A stretch of DNA of 25,840 nucleotides from positions 1 through 25,840 of IMG/VR virus record IMGVR_UViG_3300040759_000039; one strand, 5' to 3'. The position numbers and the translations under genes are program-made. The stretch is from a virus. Positions 1 to 6,228 of this stretch are shown here, in pieces. Positions within the stretch are counted from its first letter, which is position 1. Every line of letters starts with the position of its first letter. The notes under the pieces are model-generated. The model saw only the letters and a list, made by a program, of their open reading frames with translations. It made no database searches and had not been told where the DNA came from.

Positions 1-181
1 TTTCTCCGCTCATTACCTTGTCCACCACATCTGCCATGAGGTGGTGATGCCAATTCACGATGAACTTTAGTGTATGCCGAGCTTGAAAAAAGTGACGTGT
101 AAAATGGAGATGGCTTTGTTCACAAAGCATCTTATCGATAAACTGTTCTTTCGTAAAACAGTTAGAGCTTGTGTTGAGCAT
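1..181 (-). CDS. terL: Terminase large subunit, N-terminal fragment (runs off the left edge)
   Basis: An open frame starts at ATG 181-179 and continues past base 1 without a stop, giving about 60 residues. It overlaps the end of the TerS-like gene by 20 bases, the usual terS-terL coupling. The visible part contains FTRHFFQARHTLKFIVNWHH followed by a helix ending DKVMSGE, which resembles the stretch before the ATPase domain in phage TerL proteins, where the enzyme first contacts the site it binds. The Walker A and nuclease motifs would lie outside the window, so the call rests on this short stretch plus position. TerL is the ATP-driven DNA packaging motor and headful/cos nuclease. An unrelated protein is possible but less likely given the neighbour. 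Confidence 0.7.
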   Translation of the reverse strand, partial: MLNTSSNCFTKEQFIDKMLCEQSHLHFTRHFFQARHTLKFIVNWHHHLMADVVDKVMSGE

Positions 182-563
182 TCTTAATCAATTGTGCTGC
201 TTCTTCTTCGGTCATTCTTTCAACACCAGTTTGAAGATCAACCGTGAGTTTATTCTCCTCTTTTACTTTGCCCACAATTCTATCAAGTAGCACATTGAGC
301 GCCTGAGCATCTCCTTTGTTGATAGCTGTGATTGCAACGGAGCAAATCCATACTTTGAAAACAGAGGACGCCGGATTAGCTTTGACTTCTTTCAAAGACT
401 CTAAATTGTTTTGAAGAATGAATCCACCTACCTCAGCTATCTCCTGTTGCGTGAGCCGCTTTACAGCTCTCAATTCTTTATTGTGGGCACCAGCGCCCAA
501 TGGGTTGTGTACTTCCCCTTTTTTAAACAGTCTGCCTTTTTTTGTAGGATGCGGATTAGCCAC
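162..563 (-). CDS. terS: Terminase small subunit-like protein (DUF5681-like N-terminus)
   Basis: This 133-residue protein starts at a GTG with a purine-rich ribosome site (GAGGAAG) about nine bases upstream. Residues 8-24 (KKGRLFKKGEVHNPLGA) resemble the short basic 'kFkkGqsGNPxGrp' motif found in phage DUF5681 and small-terminase-like proteins. A helical region and a charged C-terminus (EEEAAQLIKNAQ) follow. Small terminases bind the packaging site on phage DNA and recruit TerL. The gene overlaps the upstream 62-residue gene by 8 bases and TerL by 20, so it is probably translated by coupling. The family call is by motif and position; a general DUF5681 protein without a packaging role is the main alternative. 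Confidence 0.65.
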   Translation of the reverse strand: MANPHPTKKGRLFKKGEVHNPLGAGAHNKELRAVKRLTQQEIAEVGGFILQNNLESLKEVKANPASSVFKVWICSVAITAINKGDAQALNVLLDRIVGKVKEENKLTVDLQTGVERMTEEEAAQLIKNAQHKL

Positions 564-744
564 GTTTTTTCTTCCTCATCTGTTTGTCTTTTGAAATGAG
601 TTCAGCCCAAAGAGCAATGGCATTGTCTGCTTGTAGAAAAGCATATTCAGCTTTTTTATTCTCAAAGCTCTGATACACCACCGGGAATGTTTTCAAGGGT
701 TGGGATGCCTTCAAAAGCAGCTTAGTGAAGTTTATCCTAGCCAT
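556..744 (-). CDS. Small hypothetical protein between methyltransferase and TerS
   Basis: This 62-residue protein is not recognised. It has an ATG start with a good ribosome site (AAGGAAG, about five bases upstream). It overlaps the methyltransferase stop by 13 bases and the TerS-like start by 8, so it sits in a coupled chain dam-like, this gene, terS, terL. The sequence is a basic, mostly helical chain (start MARINFTKLLLKASQ, end KDKQMRKKKRG) with no cysteines or membrane segment. A DNA-associated or packaging accessory role is only a guess from context. Confidence 0.65.
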   Translation of the reverse strand: MARINFTKLLLKASQPLKTFPVVYQSFENKKAEYAFLQADNAIALWAELISKDKQMRKKKRG

Positions 745-1421
745 ATTACTTCCTTAATTTTCTTTTTGCCCTTTGGGCCTTCAAGACCTTTTGCTGTGTG
801 AAATTTTTCAAAGGGTAACCAATTAGCTCCGTCCATTTCACACACTATTTTTTGTCCATTTCTTGATTTAGACCATTTAGCTAATGCTGAATAGTCAATA
901 TCATTATATGTGTAAAGACGACCAGCTTCAGCCGAATAAGGCGGGTCTATAAACCATGTAGCATTTAAATTATCAATTTTATCAAACGACTTTTGCTCAC
1001 AAGTCCAGTGTCTTATCCCGTCTAGTTGGCTTGCTATTCTGTTTTTTATAGTCGTACCCCATTGCGAGTTTGGTCTAACCCCAGACTTCATCCAAGTAGA
1101 GGGTTTATTTCGAGGTTCACAAGATCCTTTGTTACACCAATAGCCAATGAGCCATTTAGCTTCCTGACACACCTTTAAATCGCGTACATCCTCGAATAGT
1201 TCAGGCAGTGACATTATTTCACTGGCTTTAGCATTTATCAAAAAATTCCATACACCACACACTCTTTCGTTTAAATCGAATAGTTTAACATTCTTAGCTG
1301 AGTATCTAATTGAGTATCCAGCACTCCCAGCGAACGGCTCTATTATTGTTTCATGCGCAGGTTGCGGATAGCGTTTTGCAATTCTATATTTGCCACCATA
1401 ATAAGTAAAAAACAGTTTCAT
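732..1421 (-). CDS. D12-class DNA N6-adenine methyltransferase (Dam-like)
   Basis: This 229-residue protein carries the marks of the D12/Dam class of adenine methyltransferases. An N-terminal YYGGKYRIAKR (residues 7-17) precedes the S-adenosylmethionine motif EPFAGSAGYS (28-37), and the catalytic motif is DPPY (159-162). It would transfer a methyl group to N6 of adenine in phage DNA. Likely roles are protection from host restriction or marking DNA for replication or packaging, and the latter fits its place just upstream of terS/terL. No restriction enzyme partner is visible, so it looks like an orphan enzyme. The start is supported by GGAG five to six bases upstream of ATG 1421 and by a sigma70-like promoter at 1440-1470. 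The target site cannot be read from sequence. Confidence 0.92.
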   Translation of the reverse strand: MKLFFTYYGGKYRIAKRYPQPAHETIIEPFAGSAGYSIRYSAKNVKLFDLNERVCGVWNFLINAKASEIMSLPELFEDVRDLKVCQEAKWLIGYWCNKGSCEPRNKPSTWMKSGVRPNSQWGTTIKNRIASQLDGIRHWTCEQKSFDKIDNLNATWFIDPPYSAEAGRLYTYNDIDYSALAKWSKSRNGQKIVCEMDGANWLPFEKFHTAKGLEGPKGKKKIKEVIWLG

Positions 1422-1439
1422 AATTTCTCCGATTCAACT

Positions 1440-1470
1440 ATTATAGTATAGATGATGTACTTGTTGTCAA
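1440..1470 (-). promoter_or_regulatory. Sigma70-like promoter for the methyltransferase-terminase genes
   Basis: Read leftward there is a perfect -35 box TTGACA (1470-1465). A TACTAT box follows after 16 bases (1448-1443), overlapping a perfect TATAAT (1445-1440) that lies 19 bases away. The methyltransferase start codon is about 20 bases downstream. This is the clearest promoter in the window and would drive the methyltransferase, the 62-residue gene, TerS and TerL. Confidence 0.7.
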
Positions 1471-1613
1471 GGGATAGTTACCTTTGCTTAATTATTTAAG
1501 CACACCCTTATAATGATAGTGCGGGCCGGGCTTGAGTACCGGCTTCCATCAACTTAAATGCCTCTAAGTTTTTCGAGTTTGCAAAGCTCTGAATGGACTT
1601 GAGTGTTTACACT
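1471..1613. other. Intergenic stretch with several inverted repeats
   Basis: No gene is seen here. Three short inverted repeats are visible: GCCGG/CCGGC (1525-1529 and 1539-1543), AACTTA/TAAGTT followed by TTT (1551-1556 and 1565-1570), and CTTGAGTGT/ACACTTCAAG (1598-1618), which overlaps the end of the upstream membrane protein gene. They could form a terminator for the upstream leftward genes or a small structured RNA. No long T-run supports a standard leftward terminator. Confidence 0.35.
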
Positions 1614-1793
1614 TCAAGACATGTCCTTCTGTGCTGCCGCACGCTTCAATTTGACCATGCTTTCTCTGTATAGTTTTTGACTTTCTTTAAGCCCGGCGGC
1701 TTTACCCCAACAGTACCAGCCAAGAGCCCACAAATATAAAACTAAAAGCCAGAAAGTTGTAGAGAGTATATACCAGCCCGTAGCCTCGCTCAT
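1614..1793 (-). CDS. Small single-pass membrane protein
   Basis: This 59-residue protein is not assigned to a family. The ATG at 1793 is preferred: it forms an ATGA overlap with the stop of the upstream gene and has AGGTGA about six bases before it. An in-frame ATG at 1814 would add seven residues. A hydrophobic, tryptophan-rich segment (ILSTTFWLLVLYLWALGWYC) forms one membrane helix near the N-terminus. It is followed by a basic cytoplasmic-type tail. It belongs to a coupled set with the next upstream membrane protein. Confidence 0.6.
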   Translation of the reverse strand: MSEATGWYILSTTFWLLVLYLWALGWYCWGKAAGLKESQKLYRESMVKLKRAAAQKDMS

Positions 1794-2074
1794 TTCTTCA
1801 CCTGATCCAAACAAACCAGATACTGCTTACGGGATCTCACGTCTTCGACCAAAAGCCGTTCGTTATTTTTACACAATCCCGATTGATAGTTCCGAATGAA
1901 AGAAGTGAGTGCATATACATCAATCACGCCTGAGGTAACGACTTGAGGAACATAGGCCGATTTTCTAGCCATGTGAGAGGACCAGCTATTGGATGCAGCC
2001 ACAAGCACCACAACCATCATGAACAGGCACCAAAGACTGAAACCACTTAGAACACCCAGCACTGCTTGTTTCAT
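1790..2074 (-). CDS. Small membrane-anchored protein of unknown function
   Basis: This 94-residue protein starts with one strongly hydrophobic helix (about residues 5-28, containing LWCLFMMVVVLVAA) and continues with a polar domain holding two cysteines. No standard signal-peptidase site is obvious after the helix, so it is more likely N-anchored in the inner membrane than secreted. Its start overlaps the stop of the upstream HTH gene (ATGA at 2074-2071), and its own stop overlaps the next start in the same way. No family was recognised. Confidence 0.6.
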   Translation of the reverse strand: MKQAVLGVLSGFSLWCLFMMVVVLVAASNSWSSHMARKSAYVPQVVTSGVIDVYALTSFIRNYQSGLCKNNERLLVEDVRSRKQYLVCLDQVKK

Positions 2075-2259
2075 CGTTTACCCTTTGTGCGCTTAAGGCT
2101 TGCTTGAACAGCCCCACGACTAATGCCTAACATACGCGAGATTTGGCATTGATTGTATCCCCCACCAAAAAGCCGCCTGATTTTCGCGTCATCCACTTCG
2201 ATGGGCCTTCCCATCTTGGGCCGCACATAGCCTGACTTGTTACAACTTGGACAAATCAT
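2071..2259 (-). CDS. Small zinc-ribbon plus helix-turn-helix protein
   Basis: The start is ATG 2259, which makes an ATGA overlap with the upstream gene and has GAGG about nine bases upstream. The product is 62 residues. It opens with a zinc knuckle-like CPSC pair. A resolvase-type helix-turn-helix follows (GRPIEVDDAKIRRLFGGG, then the recognition part QCQISRMLGISRGAVQASLK). It probably binds DNA as a small regulator or accessory factor. The target is unknown. Confidence 0.65.
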   Translation of the reverse strand: MICPSCNKSGYVRPKMGRPIEVDDAKIRRLFGGGYNQCQISRMLGISRGAVQASLKRTKGKR

Positions 2260-2495
2260 TTCCAATACCTCGCTTTAGCCTCTGGAATAAACATCGTGCT
2301 GCCACAATTGCAGTTCCAATAGTATCCATTCGTAAGTCCACATTCTTTATCGACGTGGTACTTAGCATGCTCCGGAACAGTGTCAAACACTTTTTCACAG
2401 CATCCACAGCGTTTTACCCGTTCAAGTGCTTTTTGCTCGCAAGCCGGGCACAAAGTGGCACCACCTGAATAAGAGTCACATTTAGCGCATTTCAT
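2256..2495 (-). CDS. Cysteine-rich zinc-finger protein
   Basis: This 79-residue protein contains four cysteine pairs: CAKC and CPAC, then CGCC, and a late CNC after a lone C and two histidines. That is enough for two or three zinc-binding knuckles. The middle part (CGCCEKVFDTVPEHAKYHV) resembles a C2H2/zinc-ribbon fold. Its stop overlaps the start of the next small zinc/HTH gene. The role is unknown; small phage zinc-ribbon proteins often bind nucleic acid or modulate host proteins. Confidence 0.65.
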   Translation of the reverse strand: MKCAKCDSYSGGATLCPACEQKALERVKRCGCCEKVFDTVPEHAKYHVDKECGLTNGYYWNCNCGSTMFIPEAKARYWK

Positions 2496-2533
2496 GCTTA
2501 GCGCATATCTCAGACGCTATAAAATGTCAAGTA

Positions 2534-3361
2534 TTAATAGCAGTCTGTGAATAAGGGCTTTTTGCGTTCACTTCGAGTCTTTGAATCGTGGCACGGCTTA
2601 CATAAAGCTTGAAGCCCTTTTGATGAGCAATAAAGTCTTTCAAAATAACCGCCATCCAAATCACCAACAGGTACAATGTGGTCTACAAAAATCTTCGGAA
2701 CTTTCTTTTTACACTTATTGCAATGAACAAAACCATCCGCTTGAGTAGCTCGCTCAATGCAAAGCTTTTTTGGATAGGACCAACTCCACACCTGTCTGGT
2801 AACTCGTCTTAAGTTGGCAATATCTTTTGCACCCATACCATCCACACGCGCTTTAGGATCGTTCTCTTGCCAAATATTGAAGACTCGTTTTGCAGCCTTA
2901 ACGGCAGCCGGAATCGCATTACACTTCTCAAGATAAGTTTTAAGGTCATCCCAGTTTTTAGGCTCGATGAAATTGTTGTCCCTGAGAGCGTCTTCAACAA
3001 AATCTAAATTGGGGCCGTCTGGAAAAAATCCTTTCTTGCGTTGCTTGTCCATCCACTTTTTAAAGACCCAATTTTTCTTCTTAGCGGCTTCTGGTAAATT
3101 GCGCTCCTTCCATTTTGTGAAATCCATGTTGAAATAGAAATTAATGCTGGAAGAACTGATAGGCTTACTTTTGTAGCCTAATCGCCTGGCCGCTTCAATG
3201 AACGCCTCATTTGAAACATAGGGGCGATCACCCATTTCTGCACCATAGGATTCCACCAAATGCTTCAATTTGTATGACATGAAGCTGTCATTGATCTTTT
3301 TTGCCGGAATCACGAATTTCTTAATCCACTTGGTACAAATTTTAATCTGATTTTCGTCCAT
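2534..3361 (-). CDS. HNH endonuclease with an N-terminal phage DNA-protein domain
   Basis: This 275-residue protein ends in an HNH nuclease domain. It has a zinc pair C214/C217, the catalytic DH of VDHIVPV (residues 226-232), then CKPCH (254-258). The family uses a metal to cut DNA. The first 80 residues contain SYKLKHLVE, YVSNEAFIEAARRLGYK and NFYFNM. This pattern resembles a small phage domain of unknown function, usually found alone, with the form 'SYgLKH..e...yVsN..FI.Aa...Gy...N..FN'. The middle 100 residues are unrecognised. The start has AGGAG six to seven bases before ATG 3361. HNH proteins near terminase genes can help packaging-site cleavage, but this could equally be a mobile endonuclease. 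Confidence 0.8.
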   Translation of the reverse strand: MDENQIKICTKWIKKFVIPAKKINDSFMSYKLKHLVESYGAEMGDRPYVSNEAFIEAARRLGYKSKPISSSSINFYFNMDFTKWKERNLPEAAKKKNWVFKKWMDKQRKKGFFPDGPNLDFVEDALRDNNFIEPKNWDDLKTYLEKCNAIPAAVKAAKRVFNIWQENDPKARVDGMGAKDIANLRRVTRQVWSWSYPKKLCIERATQADGFVHCNKCKKKVPKIFVDHIVPVGDLDGGYFERLYCSSKGLQALCKPCHDSKTRSERKKPLFTDCY

Positions 3362-3675
3362 TTTGTCTCCTGTAACCCATTTTGTGGGGTAACCGTCATC
3401 TTGTAGGTAACCATTTTTTGTCTCATAGTATGAGAAATCGGAATCAAATTACCCCAAAACCCGAATTTCCGCCATTTCCCTATGCGCGCTTACGCGTGCA
3501 CATACGCGTGTGTGTATGCCTCCTCTCTCTAATTATTAAAGACCTATTGTTATAGTAAATTGGGGTAACTTAGGTAATAGCACAAGAAAAACGGTGAAAT
3601 TACCTCGTAAAGTTTTCAGTTTGGTGGCTACCCCAACAGCAGAAAATTGAAGTAACTTTCGGGTAACGGGAGTAA
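3362..3675. promoter_or_regulatory. Motif-rich intergenic region: candidate origin or operator zone
   Basis: This 314-base gap has no supported gene. It contains about ten copies, in both orientations, of a GTAAC or GGTAA(C/T) core, many inside GGGGTAAC/GTTACCCC. Examples lie at 3372, 3386-3393, 3405-3411, 3449-3455 (reverse), 3562-3569, 3573-3578, 3652 and 3661-3667. It also holds a TACGCGTG direct repeat (3491-3498 and 3503-3510). It lies between the primase-helicase gene and the HNH operon, a plausible place for a replication origin with iterons or for regulator binding. This is inference from repeats alone. Confidence 0.45.
3421..3435. promoter_or_regulatory. Perfect palindrome, candidate operator
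   Basis: TCTCATAGTATGAGA is a 15-base palindrome with seven-base arms and a single central base, the size expected for a dimeric HTH repressor. On the leftward strand its centre reads TACTAT, a possible -10 box for the HNH operon. Binding would then block that promoter. The XRE gene at 5802-6083 or the HTH gene at 2071-2259 could bind it. I found no second copy in the window. Confidence 0.45.
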
Positions 3676-5799
3676 CTATCTTCTCCAGCATTTTCCTGCC
3701 ACTCCTTTAATTTTTGCAGTTGTTCTTCTAAATTTAAGCCGATGCATGATGCGCCCAATTCGTCTCATGTCATAGGGTGACGGTTGGCCATTTCCATTGG
3801 TGATATTAATTGCGCGCCACAACTCAAGCGTGGTGAAAATGGATGCCTCTGAATTTTTCACAATGCACTTAATTTCAACCTCCCATTCGTCCACCTCAAA
3901 GCGTTTATTTTGTTGTTCGCGTGCAACGGATTCAAGCTCCTCCGACAGATAGAGGTCCTCACCCAATTCGTATCTCATCATGGCTTCAGCCCATAGTTGA
4001 TCACGATGGGCTCTAATCCATTCCCTATCGGCTTTCTCAATTTTGAGGGGCCAATAGCGGCGGTTTCCTGTTTCGTCCGTAAAATATTCAGACGCATTGG
4101 TTGAGCCAATGAACACCGATTGGCGTGGGTAGTCCTCTGAGCGTCTGCCGTAACTCATGCGCACTCGGTCCACCTGCCGCGAGAGAAAGCTCTTAGTGTG
4201 CTCATTCTCGCTTCCTCGAATTGAGGCTAGCTCCCCCAGCTCAACAATCCACTTACCCGTCATTTGATCTACGACATCCTTATTCTTGATATCGCCCAAC
4301 CCATCGGTGAACCAAGCGCGAGAGGACAAGATACCAAGTGACATGGATTTTCCCTTTCCTTGATCACCCTCAAGCACCATCACGTAATCAAACTTAATTC
4401 CCGGCTCAAATACTCGTGCCACCGCCGCGGTTAGAACCTTACGACCTATAGCGCGTACATAGTCTTTAGGTCCTAATGCTCCAAAAGCTTTCACTAGCCA
4501 CGTATCGAGTCTGGGTGTTTTGTCCCACACGAGAGAACTCAAATAGTTCCTCACAGGATGGTGCGCGTATTTGCGAGCCACAAACGAATGAGCCTCAAAG
4601 CAAAGTGTTTGGCTGGGCTCAAACCGATAGTGGCACGCCACATAGTGTTTAAGTGCCAAGTCATCATGATCCGCAATCTCGCGCCCTTTCTTTCCACCGT
4701 AAGGAGTATCCTTCAGAAAGAAAGCTCTAGCCGAGAATTCATTAAAGCCCACAAGGCCGCCACCCATGAGCTGCTCAAGAATGTGGACCATGTTCCTAAG
4801 TGTGGATTTAGGCCAGCCCCCTTTTCCCAAATCAGGCAAAACCGATTTGTTATCATTTTTAATTTTCGCCTCTTCGACAACCGCTTCTTTCGCCGTCAGC
4901 TTCACGTGCTCGGGTGGATGGGAAAAGAATCTCATCACGTCAGTGGATTCCCGAGCAGGCTTGAGCGCATATTGTCTGAGCCACCGGATAAAGCTCTTAC
5001 GCGATCTCCCGCGAGTCTCCGCTGCACAAAACATCCAATTGCCTGGATCACTGAGCACTGACAGAATTTCATTGTCGGTGAGCCCGTAGCGACACAAGGT
5101 GATGGCAATGGACAAAAGCTCAGCTGACTTATCCACTGAGCCCACCCCATCCTCAAGAAGCCTGATCACATCATCGGGAATTCTTGAAGCTCTCAAATTC
5201 ACTTCTGCAATTTCGAAAGGTGGACCTTCACTCAGCTCCTCTTTGGGTGTGAGGGAAACTGGGTCCGCCCACTGGCTTGGATCAAACACCGGCAGATTCT
5301 TTTCCCAGCTCAGGGGCTTTTTCCACACGTAGGGCTCGCCACTGGGATGAATGGAGGGTGGCAAAACCATCTGACGACCCGTGCTATAGGCACACAGCTC
5401 CCACTGGTCCTTATGCTTTTCAAGGGTGACCATCTTAAAGGGCTCACGGCTCACCCCGTAAAGGTGCCTAGAGCCGTTTCCTGAGCCGGATCTCACCTCA
5501 GGCCAGGTGCTCTCTCCGGTGACTTCCTTGAGCCTTCTGAGCGCGTCTTGTTTGAATGCGGGGTCTTTAATGTCCAGATCCAGGCACATCAAATAGCCTT
5601 GATCAGCAATGTGGCTTGACTCGCCGAGCCGTACACCCACATTGAGACGCGGATTAAACTGGCTTTGAATTTCTTTCCACGTATGACGCGGCCCTTTTGT
5701 CCAACCATTTTCAAGGGGACGCTTCTCACGCTCATGCAAATAGATGAGAGAAAAGCCCGCATCATGCAGGCTTTTCAAATCAGATAATTTTAGACTCAT
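3676..5799 (-). CDS. Primase-polymerase / VapE-like SF3-type helicase replication protein
   Basis: This 707-residue protein joins two replication domains. Residues 1-200 look like the bifunctional primase-polymerase fold: the acidic pair in DLDIKD (74-79), the basic/His element SGSGNGSRHLYG (104-115) and PPSIHPSG (147-154). Residues 330-620 match the virulence-associated E (VapE-like) P-loop ATPase: Walker A GDQGKGKS (478-485), Walker B KWIVELGEL (516-524) and a sensor/arginine region GNRRYW (578-583). The protein should open the origin and prime DNA synthesis for the phage. It starts two bases after the XRE stop with GAGG about nine bases upstream, so the XRE gene and this one form one transcript. 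The motif-rich gap just downstream is a candidate origin. Confidence 0.88.
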   Translation of the reverse strand: MSLKLSDLKSLHDAGFSLIYLHEREKRPLENGWTKGPRHTWKEIQSQFNPRLNVGVRLGESSHIADQGYLMCLDLDIKDPAFKQDALRRLKEVTGESTWPEVRSGSGNGSRHLYGVSREPFKMVTLEKHKDQWELCAYSTGRQMVLPPSIHPSGEPYVWKKPLSWEKNLPVFDPSQWADPVSLTPKEELSEGPPFEIAEVNLRASRIPDDVIRLLEDGVGSVDKSAELLSIAITLCRYGLTDNEILSVLSDPGNWMFCAAETRGRSRKSFIRWLRQYALKPARESTDVMRFFSHPPEHVKLTAKEAVVEEAKIKNDNKSVLPDLGKGGWPKSTLRNMVHILEQLMGGGLVGFNEFSARAFFLKDTPYGGKKGREIADHDDLALKHYVACHYRFEPSQTLCFEAHSFVARKYAHHPVRNYLSSLVWDKTPRLDTWLVKAFGALGPKDYVRAIGRKVLTAAVARVFEPGIKFDYVMVLEGDQGKGKSMSLGILSSRAWFTDGLGDIKNKDVVDQMTGKWIVELGELASIRGSENEHTKSFLSRQVDRVRMSYGRRSEDYPRQSVFIGSTNASEYFTDETGNRRYWPLKIEKADREWIRAHRDQLWAEAMMRYELGEDLYLSEELESVAREQQNKRFEVDEWEVEIKCIVKNSEASIFTTLELWRAINITNGNGQPSPYDMRRIGRIMHRLKFRRTTAKIKGVAGKCWRR

Positions 5800-5801
5800 G
5801 A

Positions 5802-6083
5802 TTAGTTGCCTCGGACGAATTCGATGGAGGTCCCAAAATCTTGGGTGGTGAGATGACCTGCCGCGATCATAAGTTCCAAATAGTCAATTTTCAAAACGCC
5901 AGAGAGAATTCGAAGTACTTGAGGAGTGGGGTTGACGCCATGCTTTTCAGTAAACCCCGTTTCAATTTGGCTCACGTAGCTATTGGCGATTTTTCCTTTT
6001 GATTTCCGCTCAATGTCTCGCAGAGTCATGCCGGAATTTTTACGTGCAGTGCGCACGATGACGCTCAGTTTTCTTTTTCGCAT
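5802..6083 (-). CDS. XRE-family HTH regulator
   Basis: The preferred start is ATG 6083, giving 93 residues; an upstream frame could add 26 unlikely residues. The HTH region runs from IVRTARKNSGMTLRDIERKS (residues about 9-28) through the recognition segment NSYVSQIETG, a typical XRE/Cro pattern. The C-terminal part (TPQVLRILSGVLKIDYLELM) is the usual dimerisation helix region. The gene faces the SNF2 helicase gene head to head and precedes the primase-helicase on the same strand. It is therefore placed to control the early switch, as Cro/CI-type proteins do. The ribosome site is only purine-rich (AAAGAAAGAACGA). Confidence 0.85.
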   Translation of the reverse strand: MRKRKLSVIVRTARKNSGMTLRDIERKSKGKIANSYVSQIETGFTEKHGVNPTPQVLRILSGVLKIDYLELMIAAGHLTTQDFGTSIEFVRGN

Positions 6084-6228
6084 ATTCGTTCTTTCTTTCT
6101 TTCTTTTGGTGCTTAGATATAAAGAGCTAACTTCACTCGTTCTTTCAAGCACTACGCGCAAAAAATTTATTTTGCAAAAAGAAATGTTGACGACATTGCA
6201 AATTCAAATTAGGTTCGCCCTATCAACC
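6084..6228. promoter_or_regulatory. Divergent control region between XRE and helicase genes
   Basis: This gap separates leftward and rightward transcription, so it must hold promoters for both directions. A TTGACG box lies at 6187-6192 on the rightward strand, though the matching -10 (TAGGTT, 17 bases on) is weak. A TATAAA-like element lies near 6118-6123. A short TTTC tandem run lies at about 6089-6106. No clean repeated operator was found here. Confidence 0.4.

Noticed and set aside
4558-5332. Several rightward open frames inside the primase-helicase gene
   Set aside because: They are shadows of the leftward gene: low-complexity products and no ribosome sites.
5983-6228. Upstream extension of the SNF2 helicase frame
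   Set aside because: The frame is open but runs through the opposite-strand XRE gene and the divergent control region. The helicase-type N-terminus begins at ATG 6229.
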